Positions 10,671 to 22,330 of a stretch of DNA of 64,000 nucleotides are shown here, piece after piece. Position 1 is the stretch's first letter, and each line of letters begins with the position of its first letter. Under the pieces are notes generated by a model. It saw only the letters and a program-made list of their open reading frames with translations. It was not told where the DNA came from and did not search any database. Both the position numbers and the translations under genes were made by a program. Origin of the DNA: Vombatus ursinus (lineage: Eukaryota > Chordata > Mammalia > Diprotodontia > Vombatidae); the NCBI RefSeq assembly GCF_900497805.2, contig NW_020954616.1, positions 2,895,488 to 2,959,487 of the forward strand, written 5' to 3'.

Positions 10671-10830
10671 AGGGGCAGCTAGGTGGTGGAGAGGATAGAG
10701 CATTGGCCCTAGATTCAGGAGGACCTGTGTTCAAATCTGGCCTGAGACATATAACACTCACTAGCTGTGTGACTCTGGGCAAGTCACTTAACCCCAATTG
10801 CCTTGCCAAAAAAGAGAGAGAGAGAAAGGA
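10671..10830 (+). mobile_element. tRNA-derived SINE (short form)
   Basis: It starts GGGGCAGCTAGGTGGTGGAG, continues with GATAGAGCATTGGCCCTAGA, GTTCAAATCTGGCCTGAGAC (B box), and CAAGTCACTTAACCCCAATT, and ends in an A/G-rich tail. It lacks the RTE-like tail. It is present only in unit A. Confidence 0.9.
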
Positions 10831-11199
10831 AAAAGATGAGAGGAGAGGTGGGGGCTAAGGTCAAATATGTACAGACAAGCTCCATTCTAGAGCTAGCATG
10901 ATTGTGAGGAATTGACATTCTCAGTACTGGAAATTGAGGAAAATGCCAAATACTTAGAAAAGATCATCGTCTTTTTTACTGACTGAGTACAATAACCAAG
11001 AAAATGAAAATCATTATAGATCCAAATGCCTGCTGTAAGACCTGTACAAAATATTAATAAGAATAAAGTGCACATACATCAAAGGCATTCTTGATGATCA
11101 TGTAGAAAGAGCATAGACTTGCTTTTGCTTATAATGTTCTATGGCAACCCTCCTGTTTTAACTTTCACAATACTATACAAAGGTTCAGAGAATATAAAA

Positions 11200-11480
11200 T
11201 CTTATGATGTTTCTCACTTTTTTGCTTTAAACATTTTAGAAAAATGCCACCTTAAAATCTGTTTTGGAGTGGAGAGTCTCCCATTCTTTTTAATATAGAT
11301 AAAAGAAGATTTTTTGAAAGTGTAATTAATAGCCATAAATTTGTTTAATGACCATGTGAGTATTATTATCAAGAGACACATAAAACAAGAATCTGGAGGG
11401 CATATCATAAGGGTAAATGGTAAGATTTAGTAGTCTTCCAACAAGGGATTGTAAATCAGTGACTCCTTAGTCATCCAAGT
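11200..11480. other. No recognised feature
   Basis: AT-rich sequence at the far edge of unit A. No gene or repeat is seen. Confidence 0.4.
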
Positions 11481-12408
11481 GGTGTGAGGAATCATGTCCA
11501 CCCCACAGTAGATCTAGTAGGGAGTAAGGCCAGGCCTTGAGAAGTGGGGAATAAGCTCTGATGACTTAGGTAGGTGCTGGGAAGGAGTTCTAAGTTTTTT
11601 CTCTTTGGAATAGGTATGGGTGAGATATCATGTGAGACAGGGGTGAAGGAGGAGAAAATGGAAGAAGACACCTGAGTAATAGAAGATAAGGAGAAGGAGA
11701 GAAGAGAGAGTTCACAGCAAATGACCTCAGTTTTTTTTTCTGGAAAACACGAACCAAGGTCCTTAGCTGAGAGAGGAGGAAGAAGGGGAATCATGGGAGG
11801 TTTGAGGAGATTTGGAAGATTTGGAAGAGCCATTGTGATGAGTAAGATAATGAGTTGATAAGAGAGGTATAGTAGGATTGCCTAGTAGCAGTGAAGGTCC
11901 AGTTAAGGTTGTGTAACATAAATATGTAGTGGGTCCAGTCAGAATGACTGCCTAATTTGCCCCATCTTCATTCAGCAGCACAAGTATAACAGCAAAGGTG
12001 GCAAATGGCAAGTGTAATCATGGTTGAGGCTTGGTTGGATGTAATCAGCAACATGACAAAGGGCCTAGAGATTGAAGAGGAGAGTAGTTGAATTGGTTCA
12101 CTAACAGGTGAAAAAGGGGGAAAGATGGGAGAATTGTTTATGCATGGAAGATGGCCTTGGAAAAGATTGAGGGGTCTCACTGAGGACAAAGAATATGATT
12201 TTTTTAATAGGGCAGAAGAAAAGGTGAAAATCCAATAGATTTTAGCTGATAAGATAATTTCAGAATTATTTAGCATACAGGTAGTGTATTTAAGGGTGGT
12301 GACAAGGCCAAAAGAATGACAATATTTGTGTGTGACTGAGGTGGAGTGGAAGAGTAGTTGAGGGGTAGTAAGGCTATGAAAAGAAATGCTTAAAGTGTTT
12401 GATGGAGA
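11480..12408 (-). mobile_element. L2 (CR1-clade) LINE, part 1, split by an L1
   Basis: The plus strand is inverted L2 ORF2 with landmarks such as AAGGTCCAGTTAAGGTTGTG, GTAGTGGGTCCAGTCAGAAT, TTCATTCAGCAGCACAAGTA, and GTGGAGTGGAAGAGTAGTTG. The element resumes at 15565 after the L1. It is old and without an intact frame. Confidence 0.7.
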
Positions 12409-15400
12409 GATTGGGACTTCTGGGAGCCAAGATGGTAGAGTAAGAGTAAATTGCCATAACTCTCTCATATTTACCTCCAAAAAACTATAAAATAGTACCC
12501 CAAAACAAATCCTGGACCAGAAGAACCAGCAAAAATATGGGGTGAAACAATGAGGTGAAATAGGAAGGTAGAAGAAAAATTGGGAAAAGAAATGAGAGTG
12601 ATGCAAGAGAACTATGAAAAAAGACTCAACAACTTGGAAAAGTGCTTAAAAACTAGAATCGGCCAAATGGAAAAGGATATTCAGTAATCCACTCAAGAAA
12701 ACAACTACTTACAAAGTACAATTGGCCAAATGGAAAAGGAAATACAAAAGCTAACTGAGGAAAACAACTCTTTAAAAGCCAAGATTGGGCAAATGGAAAC
12801 TAATGACTCTATGAGACATTAAGAATCAATCAAGCAAATTCAAAAGAATGAAAAAATGGAAGAAAATGTAAACTACCTCACTGGAAAAAACAATTGACCT
12901 GGAAAATAAATCTGGAAGAGACAATGTCAGAATCACTGTACTACCTGAAAGCAATAATCAAAAGGAGTACTTGGACAGCAACTTTAAAGAAATTATCAAG
13001 GAAAACTGCCCTGATATCCTGGAACCAGAAGGCAAAATGGACATTGAAAGAATCCACCAATCACCTCAGGAAAAAAATCCCAAAAGAAAAACTCCAAGAA
13101 ACATTATAGCCAAATTTCAGAACTATCAGGTCAAGGAAAAAACACTGCAAGTGGCCAGAAAGAAACAATCCAAATATCAGGGAGCTACAATCAGGATTAC
13201 ACAGGACTTAGCAGCTGCAACATTAAAAAATAAGAGGTCATGGAACATTATATTCCAGAAGGCAAAGGAGCTAGGACTATGACCAAGAATCACCTACCTG
13301 GCAAAATTAAGCATACTGCAAGGGGAAAATTGGTCATTCAATGAAATAGAAGGATTTCGAGCTTTTATAAGGAGAAGACCAGAATTGAACAAAAAATTTT
13401 ATCTCCAAAATCAAGCCCCAAGAGAAACCAAAAAAGGAAAAAAGGGAGAAGAAAATATAAGGGATTCAATGGAGATGAACTGTTTACATTCCTACATGTG
13501 AAGATGATACTTGTAATCCTTAAAAATTGTGCCACTAATAGTATAGCTAGAAAGGAGTATACATAGACACACAGTATAAGTATAAGGTGAATTTGAAGCA
13601 ATGACAATAAATAATTAAGAGATAAGAAAGAAGAGTACACTGGGTGCAGATGGAAGGGAGAGGTAGAATAGAATAAATTATTTTACAAGAAGAGATGTTA
13701 AAAACCTATTACAGTGGAGGGGAAAATGGGACAGTAGGTGATGGACATCACTCGAACCTTGCTTTCATTAATATTGTCTCAAAGAGAGAATTGGTTGAAT
13801 ATAGAAATCTATCTTACCTGACAGGAAAGTAGGAGGTAAGGACATTAAGTAAAGGGGGAGAGAGGGGACTGACAGAAGAAAGGGCTGACTGGGGGAGGTG
13901 GTAGACAGAAGTAAAATATTGTCAAGGGTACTGAAAGGAGAGAGAGAACATACAGGGGGAAAACTAGGATGGAGGGAAACACACAGTTAGTAATTATAAC
14001 CATAATTATGAATAGGATGAACTCTCCCATAAAATAGAAGTGGATAGCAGAGTAGATCAAAAACCAGAATCCCACAATATGTTGTTTACAAGAAACACAC
14101 CTGAAGCAGACATGCACAGAGTAAAGGTAAGAAGCTAGAGCAGAATATATTATGCTTCGGGTGAAGTAAAAAAAAAAAAGCCTGGGTAGCAATCCTGATC
14201 TCAGACAAAGCAAAAGCAAAACTAGACCTAAGTAAAAGAGATAAAGAAGGAAACTACATCTTGTTAAAAGTTACCATAGACAAAGAAGTAATATCACTAC
14301 TAAACATATATGCACCAAGTGGTGTGGCATCCAAATTCTTAAAGTAGAAGTTAAGTGAGGTAAAGGTTCATGACCAAACAAGAGATAGAGAGCATTACAA
14401 AATGTAAAATAGATAATTTTGATTACATTAAATTAAAAAGCTTTTGCACAAACAAAACCAAAGTAACCAATATTATAAGGAAAGCAAAAAGCTGGAAAAC
14501 AATCTTTACAGCAGTTGTTTCTGATAAATGCCTCATTTCTCAAATATATAGAGTGTTACATTTATAAGAATACAAGCCATTCCCCAATTAATAAATGATC
14601 AAAGGATATGAACAGGTAGTTTTCAGATGAAGAAATCAAAGCTATCTATAGGCATATGAAAAAGCGCTCTAAATCACTTTTCATTAGATAAATTCAAATT
14701 AAAACAACTCTGAGGTACCACCTCACACTAATCAGATTGGCTAATATGACAAACAAAAAGGAAAATGATAAATGTTAGAGAGAATGTGGGAAAATTGGAA
14801 CACAAATGCACTGTTGGTGGAGTTGTGAACTGATCCAATCATTCTGGAGAGGAATTTGTTACTATGCCCAACAGGCTATAAAACTATGCATACCCTTTGA
14901 TCCAGCAATATCACTACTAGATATATATACCAAAAAGATCATAAAAAAGGGAAAAGGACCTATATGTACAAAAATATTTACAGCAAACTGAGGAGGATGC
15001 CCACCAATTGGGGAATGGCTATGGTAAATGAATGTAATGGAATACTATTGTGCAATAAGAAACGACGAAAAGGTAGATTTAAGAAAAACCTTGAAATATT
15101 TGTATGAACTGATGCAAAGTGAAATGAGCAGAACCAGAAAAATACTGCACACAGTATCAGCAACATTGCATGATTAACTATGAATGACTTAGCTCTTCTC
15201 AGCAGCACAATGGTACAAGACAAGTACAAAGGTTTTACAAAGGAAAATGTTATCGACATCCAGGTAAAGAAATTATGGACTCTGAATGCAAATTGAAGAA
15301 TACTTTTTTCTTTTATTTTATTCTTTTCATGGTTTTCTTCCTTTTGATCTTTTTCTTCTTTCACAACTGTGACTGATATGCAAATATGATTTTTATGATA

Positions 15401-15547
15401 GGACATGTATAACATATCAAATTGCCTACCATTTTAGGAAGAGGGGAGGGAAAGGGAGAAGAAAAATTTTGAACTCAAAATCTTGTAAAATGAATGTTAA
15501 AAATTGTCTTGACATGTAATTGGGGAAAAAGTAAAATACTACTTTAA
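12409..15547 (+). mobile_element. L1 LINE with 5' end and TSD, internally deleted ORF2
   Basis: It is bounded by a 17-bp target-site duplication AAAGTGTTTGATGGAGA (12392-12408; one mismatch at 15548-15564). It starts with the L1 5' head (CTTCTGGGAGCCAAGATGGT). ORF1 (about 12590-13430) is broken; its pieces encode the coiled coil and the KELGL-type C-terminal domain. The ORF2 endonuclease part spans about 13990-14345. The sequence then jumps at about 14345 to the last quarter of ORF2 (DNFDYIKLKSFCTNKTKV, SDKCLISQIY, MHCWWSCELIQ), so the reverse-transcriptase core is missing. The 3' UTR ends in an A-rich tail. Confidence 0.88.
12423..12437 (+). promoter_or_regulatory. YY1-like motif in the L1 5' UTR
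   Basis: GAGCCAAGATGGTAG near the 5' end resembles the CAAGATGGC YY1 site known at the start of placental L1. Motif and position are the only evidence. Confidence 0.4.
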
Positions 15548-15564
15548 AAAGTGTTTGATGAAGA

Positions 15565-16180
15565 ATCAATATGTATATTGAAATCCCTTAGTATGAGGAC
15601 AGCAGTTGGTGAGGAGGAAAGAAAAAATTGTGAGCAAGTTATTGAACTCATTGAAGAAGAATGGTGTGTGACTGGGGGGAGTCTATAAAGCTAACAGGAA
15701 TTTGATTGGGTGGTCTATATGAATAGCATGAATCCCAAAGGAAGAAAAGTTACTGAATAATGGAGAACCTGAAAGTGGCAATGATCAGTGAGCCCAGGAC
15801 AATGTGTAAAGGTACAGTCAGTACTAGAAAGAGTGTCCAGGAAGACTGTGTCACAAGGGGGAAGCCAGGTTTCAGTAAGAGTTGGATGCAGGGAGTTGGA
15901 GAAGAAAAGATTTAAGATGAAGGGAAGTTTGTTTTTTTTTGCCTATGGAATAAGCTTTACATAGGGCTTAGTGGAAGGACTGGATGGAGTTAGGCTGAAA
16001 CTTTGGGGTGGAGGTTTGAAGGGGATGGAAATAAGGACTCAGGTGATGGGGATGATGAATGTTGTTTGGATGATGATCTACAAGAGTTCAGAGTCACCGG
16101 GATGTGAAGGGTATGACCAGGTGTGAGAATGTTCATCATTGAGTGGAGGGTGCATGCCTCCTCCCAACAGAGTTTGGAGA
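15565..16180 (-). mobile_element. L2 (CR1-clade) LINE, part 2
   Basis: This continues the L2 copy interrupted at 12408. The minus strand at about 15560-15600 encodes GDFNIHIDSSSN, which holds the GDFN motif of the CR1-clade endonuclease. Farther along is GAAGCCAGGTTTCAGTAAGA on the plus strand, also typical of inverted L2. Confidence 0.7.
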
Positions 16181-16229
16181 TTGGGCAGGAGGCAAGTGCA
16201 ATATTCTATAAAATACTGCAGAATGTTAT

Positions 16230-16440
16230 AAAAAAAATCTCACCTCACTTTACAATATTAGGTACCTATCTCTGTCAGGACCCCATTAGACCACCCTATA
16301 TGTTGGGCCATCCTCCCAGACTACTCCTGAATTGTGTGAGTCTTTCTACTACCCATTACCCTTTTCCCAAGCCCCAATAAAGTTTGTTTTTTGCACTTTC
16401 TCTCTGTCTCAAGTGATGATGTGGCTGGGTTCCTGCTCCT
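16230..16440 (+). other. LTR-like sequence (doubtful fossil)
   Basis: A C-rich stretch leads to CCCCAATAAAGTTTG and then a pyrimidine-rich run, which resembles the polyadenylation region of a retroviral LTR. No second LTR, primer-binding site or internal region is evident. This is weak evidence. Confidence 0.2.
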
Positions 16441-16765
16441 TCTACTTCTCCCTTCCTCCTTCTGCTCCCTTCTCCCCCTTCTCTTCCTCCTCCTCCTCAT
16501 CTTCTTTTTCTCCCTCTTTATTCTTCTTCTTCTTCTTCTTCTTCTTCTTCTTCTTCTTCTTCTTCTTCTTCTTCTTCTNNNNNNNNNNCTTCTTCTTCTT
16601 CTTCTTCTTCTTCTTCTTCTTCTTCTTCTTCTTCTCCCTCTTCCTCTGCCACTCCACTTTCTTTTCCCTTTCCCTCTCCTTCTCCTCCTTCTTCTCTTCC
16701 TCCCTTTTCATTTTCTCTTTTTTCTTCCCCTCCTTTTCTTACTTCTCCACCTTCTCCTTCTTCTC
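16440..16765 (+). repeat. (TTC)n polypyrimidine microsatellite
   Basis: An uninterrupted CTT/TTC tract (about 16519-16635) is flanked by imperfect C/T-rich sequence. A 10-base N gap sits in the middle, so the true length is unknown. Reading frames across it are low-complexity artefacts. Confidence 0.95.
16579..16588. other. Assembly gap (10 N)
   Basis: Ten N within the TTC repeat. It is probably a placeholder for an unresolved expansion. Confidence 0.98.
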
Positions 16766-16769
16766 TTTA

Positions 16770-19285
16770 GTATAATGAACAAAGCCACCAAAAGCATAAG
16801 GGAGTGGGAATTGTACAGTTATGTTAAAAGCAATCACTGGACCCAGGTGGCAGGGTTCAGTTACTGAGATATAATGTGGAAAGGAAATGGAACACAGTGA
16901 AGCACATTTTATCATGATTTAGAAGCATTCCACTACTAAAAAGAGAGTAGGGGGGTCTGAATTACACAGTAGGATACAATTCTCAACCACTTAGAAATCA
17001 AGGAATTCTTCCCTCTCTTGTGTGGCTTGAGATTTACTATGATTACCATGTGAGACAGCTTCATTTCAAAAGCCACTAGCAACAAGTCTAGAAGAAGGGT
17101 CTTTTTCAAAAGCAAATTTGACAAGTAAACATTGGGGCTTAATCCCAACCTCCCAGAATACATTTTTCTTAGATTGAGAGAAAATATGATCACAATAAAG
17201 CTTTGGTTATTTATTAAATTACCACCCAGGTTATTTTCAGCTTCTTAAGGCACTGAAATGACTACAGTCCCCTGATAAGGCTGTAATACTAGCAGGACTG
17301 GCTCATAGGAAATAGTGGAACAATTGCTTATTTGCTTCCCCACATTATTCATTTCTTACCATTTCTCCCTCCCAAATCCTCATGTAGGTCCTTACTGACC
17401 CTACGCAGGGGCAGTTTGAATAATGTAGTAGAGGGGAGGGGCACAGGAGAGAAACAGTCTTTTTTGAAATAAGAAAAAAAAATAGAAGAGGGACCATCTG
17501 TCCTCCCACCTGAAACTATGTGTTATGATTCCTAAGGTGGTGGGGGGAGAGATGGTTAGGTAGGGGAGAGGTGTGGTAGGGACAAGAGACTGGCTACTGC
17601 TTGCTTTTGTGAATAACCTCCTTTTCCTTTCTGGCTTTGTCTTGGACTGCCACAACCTTCATGGTTTTGATCATGGTCTCTTCATTCCCTTGGGCTTGAT
17701 TCAGATTCTTGCCCAACTCATACACAATTGAACATCTTTAGGCAGATTCATATCCGTAACTTCTTCACACAAACCCTTGTGATATTTGACAGTCTCACTA
17801 AGACTATTGCCATGGTCTGCAATTAAAACATGCTTTCTTTGTTTAGTCTGAGGAATAATTTCCTCATTCCCAAAGGGTTAGAGCCTTGACAATGGTGTCT
17901 TTTGGTTTCACTGGAGGGTAGTTGATCCTCCTTAAGATCTGTATAGATGGGGTCCATACTGATGTTGCTATAGATTGGGGGTGGTTGGCCTCCATTAGAT
18001 GTGACGAAATATGGGAAGAGAGTCACCAGAACTTCACCTGGCTCCCCATTAGGCTAAGTAACCATCTTTCCTTTGTTGAAGCCTGTCAGACTCCCATAGT
18101 GCCATTCATTGAGGTAAAAAGTCTTTAATATAGGCAACGACATCTAGTCAAGGACATCTAACACTGTCCTAAGGGTATAAGTTGCTCTCTTCCAGACTAC
18201 AGGAAAGAAGACAGCAAATTTATAGTCAGTATCTCTCAGAGCTAAACCACTGTGCTAAGCTTTCTGGTTCCCAGTGCTCTAGGCCAGGGTGTCCCCAACT
18301 TTCTGAAGGTTTCAGGAGCTCTCTCACTAATGATCAGTATGAGATGATAAGTGACCATGGTAGGGCTCTGGTTCTAGAATCTGAGCTCTGGAATATTGAA
18401 CTCTTACAGGGGATGGGTGATTGACAAGTCTTGCAGGGTTTTCTTCTTAGAAGCAAGAGCAACTACAAATATTTTCCAGGTTTTTTACTTGGGGAACATA
18501 GAAAAAAGGGGCGAACCAATAACCATCCCTCAAAGACTTTCCGTACCATTGCTATGATGAGGCTTTGATGAAGGGCTTTATTTCAAACCGTGTACGCCTC
18601 AGATTTGTCCTTCTTGCAACATAACTGATGGATAAGGGGAATTTCTGTCTTTCTTTGTGCTGGGACTTTGGTATTCCCAACTGTCCTGAGTCTATAGTAA
18701 GACAGGATAGAAGAGCTCAGAATTTAGAAATAAATAAATGTATATGGAAAGGTGCTTATTTTTTTAACTTGTAGGGGGCAAGATCAAGAAAGATTAGAGA
18801 CTTCTGGTTTAAATGATAGATCTAGATTTGTTTTGATTAATTGTACAGAATTCAGTTGCTTAGACATCTGCTTTAAATGATAAGACCAATAGAAAATAAT
18901 TTAATGACCAAGAGCAGAGTGTGAGATCTTTAGGGAATAGTCATATACCTGATGTCCTTGGAGAGAAACTTCCTTTTTTACAATTTTTCTCCCAAGATGA
19001 GGAGGTGAGATTTTTTTTTAATCTAAGTCTCCCAGAAATGGGGCTACACTGCTTTGGAGAGTATCAGAGTGAGTCATTAAATTTTAGTTCTGGTTCAGGC
19101 CCTGGGTATGAGGCAGGCACAAATATCTCTGTCTCAGATTCCTAGGCTGTTTCTCATTAGATAGAAAGACAAATATACCCAACATGACTTAGACTATGGC
19201 TGCTTGAATTTTTACCTTTTTATTACACTCCTATATTTAAATTCACAACATTTGAAGATGGAAGAAAACTTGGAGACAAACTGGT
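16770..19285. other. Unrecognised sequence, no supported gene
   Basis: I could not assign this 2.5-kb stretch to a known repeat or gene. It is less AT-rich than its surroundings between 17400 and 18600 and has CpG-containing segments near 18510-18600. Short open frames exist on the minus strand (17401-17655, 17823-18026), but none resembles a protein I know. A degraded processed pseudogene or an uncatalogued repeat is possible. Confidence 0.4.
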
Positions 19286-19287
19286 CC

Positions 19288-19680
19288 AATATTATTTTTT
19301 TTATTTAACTTTATTTTTTTCCAATGAACATTTATTTTTCAACATTTTTTTCCAAAGCACATGTTCCTCCCCCACTTTCATTGGGGAATAAAAAGATAGA
19401 AGAAAAACAAAACTTGTATAACAAATATACATAGTCAAGTAAAACAAATTCCCTCTTTGACCAAGTCCAAAAAATAAATGTCTCATTCTTTGTCTTGAGT
19501 CCAATCTCCTCTCAGTCAGGAAGTAAATAGTAATCCACTAGTCCCATGGATTCACGGTTGGTCTCTGAATTGATCAGAGTTTTTAAGTCTTTCCACTTTA
19601 TTTGTCTTTACAATATGGTTATTGTTGTGTAGAGTGCTCTCCTGGTCCTCTTCACTTCACTCAGTAGCAGCTCATACACA
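19288..19680 (-). repeat. L1-type LINE 3' end, diverged
   Basis: An inverted 3' end: a T-rich start, a CCTCCCCCACTTTCATTGGG block, then AATATGGTTATTGTTGTGTA and CTCTTCACTTCACTCAGTAG, which correspond to the L1 3' UTR and ORF2 end. It differs from the other L1 tails here, so it is probably an older subfamily. Confidence 0.55.
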
Positions 19681-19721
19681 CATATATAGTATCTGTATAT
19701 AGTACACAGTAAGAGTTGAAT

Positions 19722-19996
19722 GGGGCAGCAAGGTGGTGCAGTGGATAGAGCACGAGCCTGGAGTCAGGAAGACCTGAGTTCAAATGTGTCCTCAAACACT
19801 TACTAGCTGTGTGACCCTGGGCAAATCACTAAATCCTGTTGGCCTCAGTTTCCTCATCAGTAAAATGAGTTGGAGAAGGAAATGGCAAACCACTCCAATA
19901 TTTTTGTCAAGAAAACCCCAAATGGGGTCACAAAGAGTTGGACTGAAAAGAGACAGTCACAAAGAGACAGAGACTGAAACAACTGAACAACAATAA
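19722..19996 (+). mobile_element. tRNA-derived SINE with RTE/BovB-like tail, with TSD
   Basis: It starts GGGGCAGCAAGGTGGTGCAG and has B box GAGTTCAAATGTGTCC. It then has the linker GAGAAGGAAATGGCAAACCA, the RTE-like end GGGGTCACAAAGAGTTGGAC, and AACAACAATAA. It is flanked by AGAGTTGAAT (19712-19721) and GGAGTTGAAT (19997-20006), a 10-bp duplication with one mismatch. Confidence 0.92.
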
Positions 19997-20094
19997 GGAG
20001 TTGAATAAGTTATTGATTGATTTGTTATGACAACAGTTTTTGGGCAGGACATTTTAAAAACAAAATATAAAATATCCAAAGAGGGCATCCTGTA

Positions 20095-20365
20095 TTCCAA
20101 ACTCTCTTGTCTTTTCTCTTTACCATCTCTCTAGTCACATAGGATCAATTATCATCTCCATGCAAATGATGCCCAAATTTATATATGCAGCACTCACCTT
20201 TCACTTAAGCTCTAGATCCAACATGAACTGCTTTCTGGACATCTTCCTCTAGATGTCCCATAGATACGTCAAACATAGCACGTAAAAATAGATTTATCTC
20301 TCACCTTAAACTAGCCCCTCCTCTTATTCTCCTCATTTTTCCAAAAGGGTAGAAAATCTTCAAGG
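20095..20365 (+). repeat. L2 (CR1-clade) ORF2 fragment
   Basis: CATCTCCATGCAAATGATGC is the degraded YHLHADD reverse-transcriptase box. It is followed by an L2-like GCTCTAGATCCAACATGAAC and TGCTTTCTGGACATC. Confidence 0.6.
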
Positions 20366-20487
20366 AAGCATGGGATTTCATCAGACTTTGAAGCACACTA
20401 ACTCACTTGTTGTGAAATGTATAACCTTCATTTCTTGTTATTTAGTGGAAAGAGCATTGGTCTAGAATCATAAGATGAGGGGGGCGG

Positions 20488-20502
20488 AGCCAAGATGGCG
20501 GA
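20488..20502 (+). promoter_or_regulatory. YY1-like motif at the HAL1 5' end
   Basis: AGCCAAGATGGCGGA near the first bases matches the YY1 core that directs start-site choice in placental L1. Confidence 0.5.
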
Positions 20503-21259
20503 GGGAAAGCAGTGACTTGTTTAAACTCTCTACCAAACCCCTCCAAATACCTAAAAAAATGGCTCTAAACAAATTCTAAAGCAGCACAAACCACAAAAAG
20601 ACAGAGTGAAACAAATTTCCAGCCAAAGACAGCCTGGATGGTTGATTGGAAAGGTATATCGCACCGGAAGGGGAGAGGAGCACAGTTTGGCATGGGAGCA
20701 CAGGTTGCAGCTAACCTGGAGCAGGCCACAGAGGACTGAATCGCAGGCAGCTGTGGTGGTTTCCAGACTTCTCAACCCCTGAATGCCAAAGATGTCTTAG
20801 AAGGTCAGTGGGAAAAGTCTGTGACTACAGTGAGAGAGGAGCTAAGTCTCAGCCACAAGTCTCGAGCGTGGCCCGGTGCCGTGGCTTTTTCCTGAGCTTC
20901 CCACCCACAGACTGAGGGGAATTCGAGTGGCTTATCAGAGGGGGATTGGAGGGATCTCTTTGCCAGTTCTGAAACAGGAATCTCTTGCTTTACCAGTGGT
21001 TGGATCTTGGTCACAGTTCTGAGGGGCGGTCCTAGGGCGAAGAGGAATGCTGGTGCAGTGGAGCTTGTTGTGGTGGTGGAGAGGAAACACCTCGCCCCTT
21101 ATCATACCACCTTGGAAGAACTGAAAATTTACAGGTCCCTAGAAGTACCTCTGAAAACAGCTGTACAAACCCCTGAAGCTTGGGACAGTACACTCTTCAC
21201 ATTGGAAGCAGATTTTTACCTTAACAAAGAGTTTAAAACTCAAGTAATTGGCCAAGATC

Positions 21260-22330
21260 ATGAGTAAGCAGCACAAAAAGAGTCAGACTTTATTATCTTA
21301 CTTTGGTGACAAAGAAGATCAAAACATACAACAAGAAGAAGACAACAAAGCCAAAGCTCCTACATCCAAACCCTCCAAGAAAAATATGAATTAGTCCCAG
21401 GCCTTGGAAGAGCTCAAAAGGGATTTTGAGAAGCAAGTAAGAGAAGTAGAGGAAAAACTGAGAGTGATGCAAGAAAATCATGAAAAACAAGTCAACAGAT
21501 TACTAAAGGAGACCCAAAAAAATACTGAAGAAAATAACACCTTAAAAAATAGCCTAACCCAAATGGCAAAAGAGGTCCAAAAAGCCAATGAGGAGGAGAA
21601 TGCCCTAAAAAGCAAAACTGGCCAAATGGAAAAGGAAGTCCAAAAGATTACTGAAGAAAATACTTCCTTAAAAATTAGAATAGAGCAATTGGAAGCCAGT
21701 GACTTTATGAGAAATCAAGACACTGTAAAACAAATCCAAAAGAATGAAAAATTGGAAAAGAATGTGAAATATCTCATTGGAAAAACAACTGACCTGGAAA
21801 ATAGATCCAGGAGAGAGAATTTAAAAATTATTGGACTATCTGAAAGCCATGATCAATAAAAGAGCCTAGACATCTTCTTTCAAGAAATGATCAAGGAAAA
21901 CTGTCCTGATATTTTAGAACCAGAAGGCAAAATAGAAATTGAAAGAATCCACCCATCACCTCCTGAAAGAGATCCCCAAAGGAAAACTCCTAGGAATATT
22001 GTAGCCAAATTCCAGAGTTCCCAGGTCAAGGAGAAAGTATTACAAGCAGCCTGAAAGAAACAATTCAAGTATTGTGGAAACACAATCAGGATAACACAAG
22101 ATTCAGCAGCTTCTACATTAAGGGACTGCAGGGCATAGAATATAAGATCCTGGAGATCAAAGGAGATAGGATTACAACCAAGAATCACCTACCCAGCAAA
22201 ACTGAGTATAATCCTGCAGGGGAAAAAATGGTCATTTGGTGAAATAGAGGACTTTCAAGCATTCTTGATGAAAAGACCAGAGTTGAATAGAAAATTTGAC
22301 TTTCAAATACAAGACTTGAGTGAAACATGA
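21260..22330 (+). pseudogene. HAL1 ORF1 (broken)
   Basis: ATG at 21260 begins MSKQHKKSQ. The product would be an L1 ORF1-type RNA-binding chaperone: an N-terminal tail, a long Glu/Lys/Asn-rich coiled coil with repeated TxMAKEVQK/TGQMEKEVQK heptad blocks, then an RRM-like part containing NLKIIGLSES, then a C-terminal domain. A TAG in the N-terminal region (CAG in the second HAL1) and a TAA after SHDQ interrupt it. The longest open piece is 21404-21859. Confidence 0.8.

Larger units (their letters stand above)
430..11200. repeat. Segmental duplication unit A (OR10X-like gene plus flanks)
   Basis: This block matches 25300-34310 in order and orientation. The match covers about 0.4 kb 3' of the receptor, the receptor itself, and 8-9 kb of its 5' flank. 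Anchors seen by eye include 6560-6630 against 29715-29775, 7200-7400 against 30470-30660, 7800-7900 against 31090-31190, 9620-9960 against 32370-32700, 10080-10200 against 32750-32890, and 11040-11130 against 34140-34240. Several old MIR copies are in identical positions in both units. The SINEs at 8037 and 10671 occur only in this unit, so they arrived after the duplication. The borders are estimates. Confidence 0.8.

Noticed and set aside
10671-10760. tRNA gene
   Set aside because: A- and B-box-like motifs belong to a tRNA-derived SINE with a tail and no cloverleaf closure.
11968-12606. Minus-strand frame of 212 residues
   Set aside because: Covers decayed inverted L2 and the opposite strand of an L1 5' UTR. 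It crosses the L1 boundary, so it cannot be an ancestral gene.
16230-16440. Endogenous retrovirus
   Set aside because: Only an AATAAAG-containing LTR-like stretch is seen. No paired LTR or internal region was found, so I list it only as a doubtful fossil.
16332-16867. Two plus-strand frames of about 150 residues (poly-Phe and poly-Leu) across the gap
   Set aside because: Translation of a TTC/CTT microsatellite through an N gap; low complexity, not a gene.
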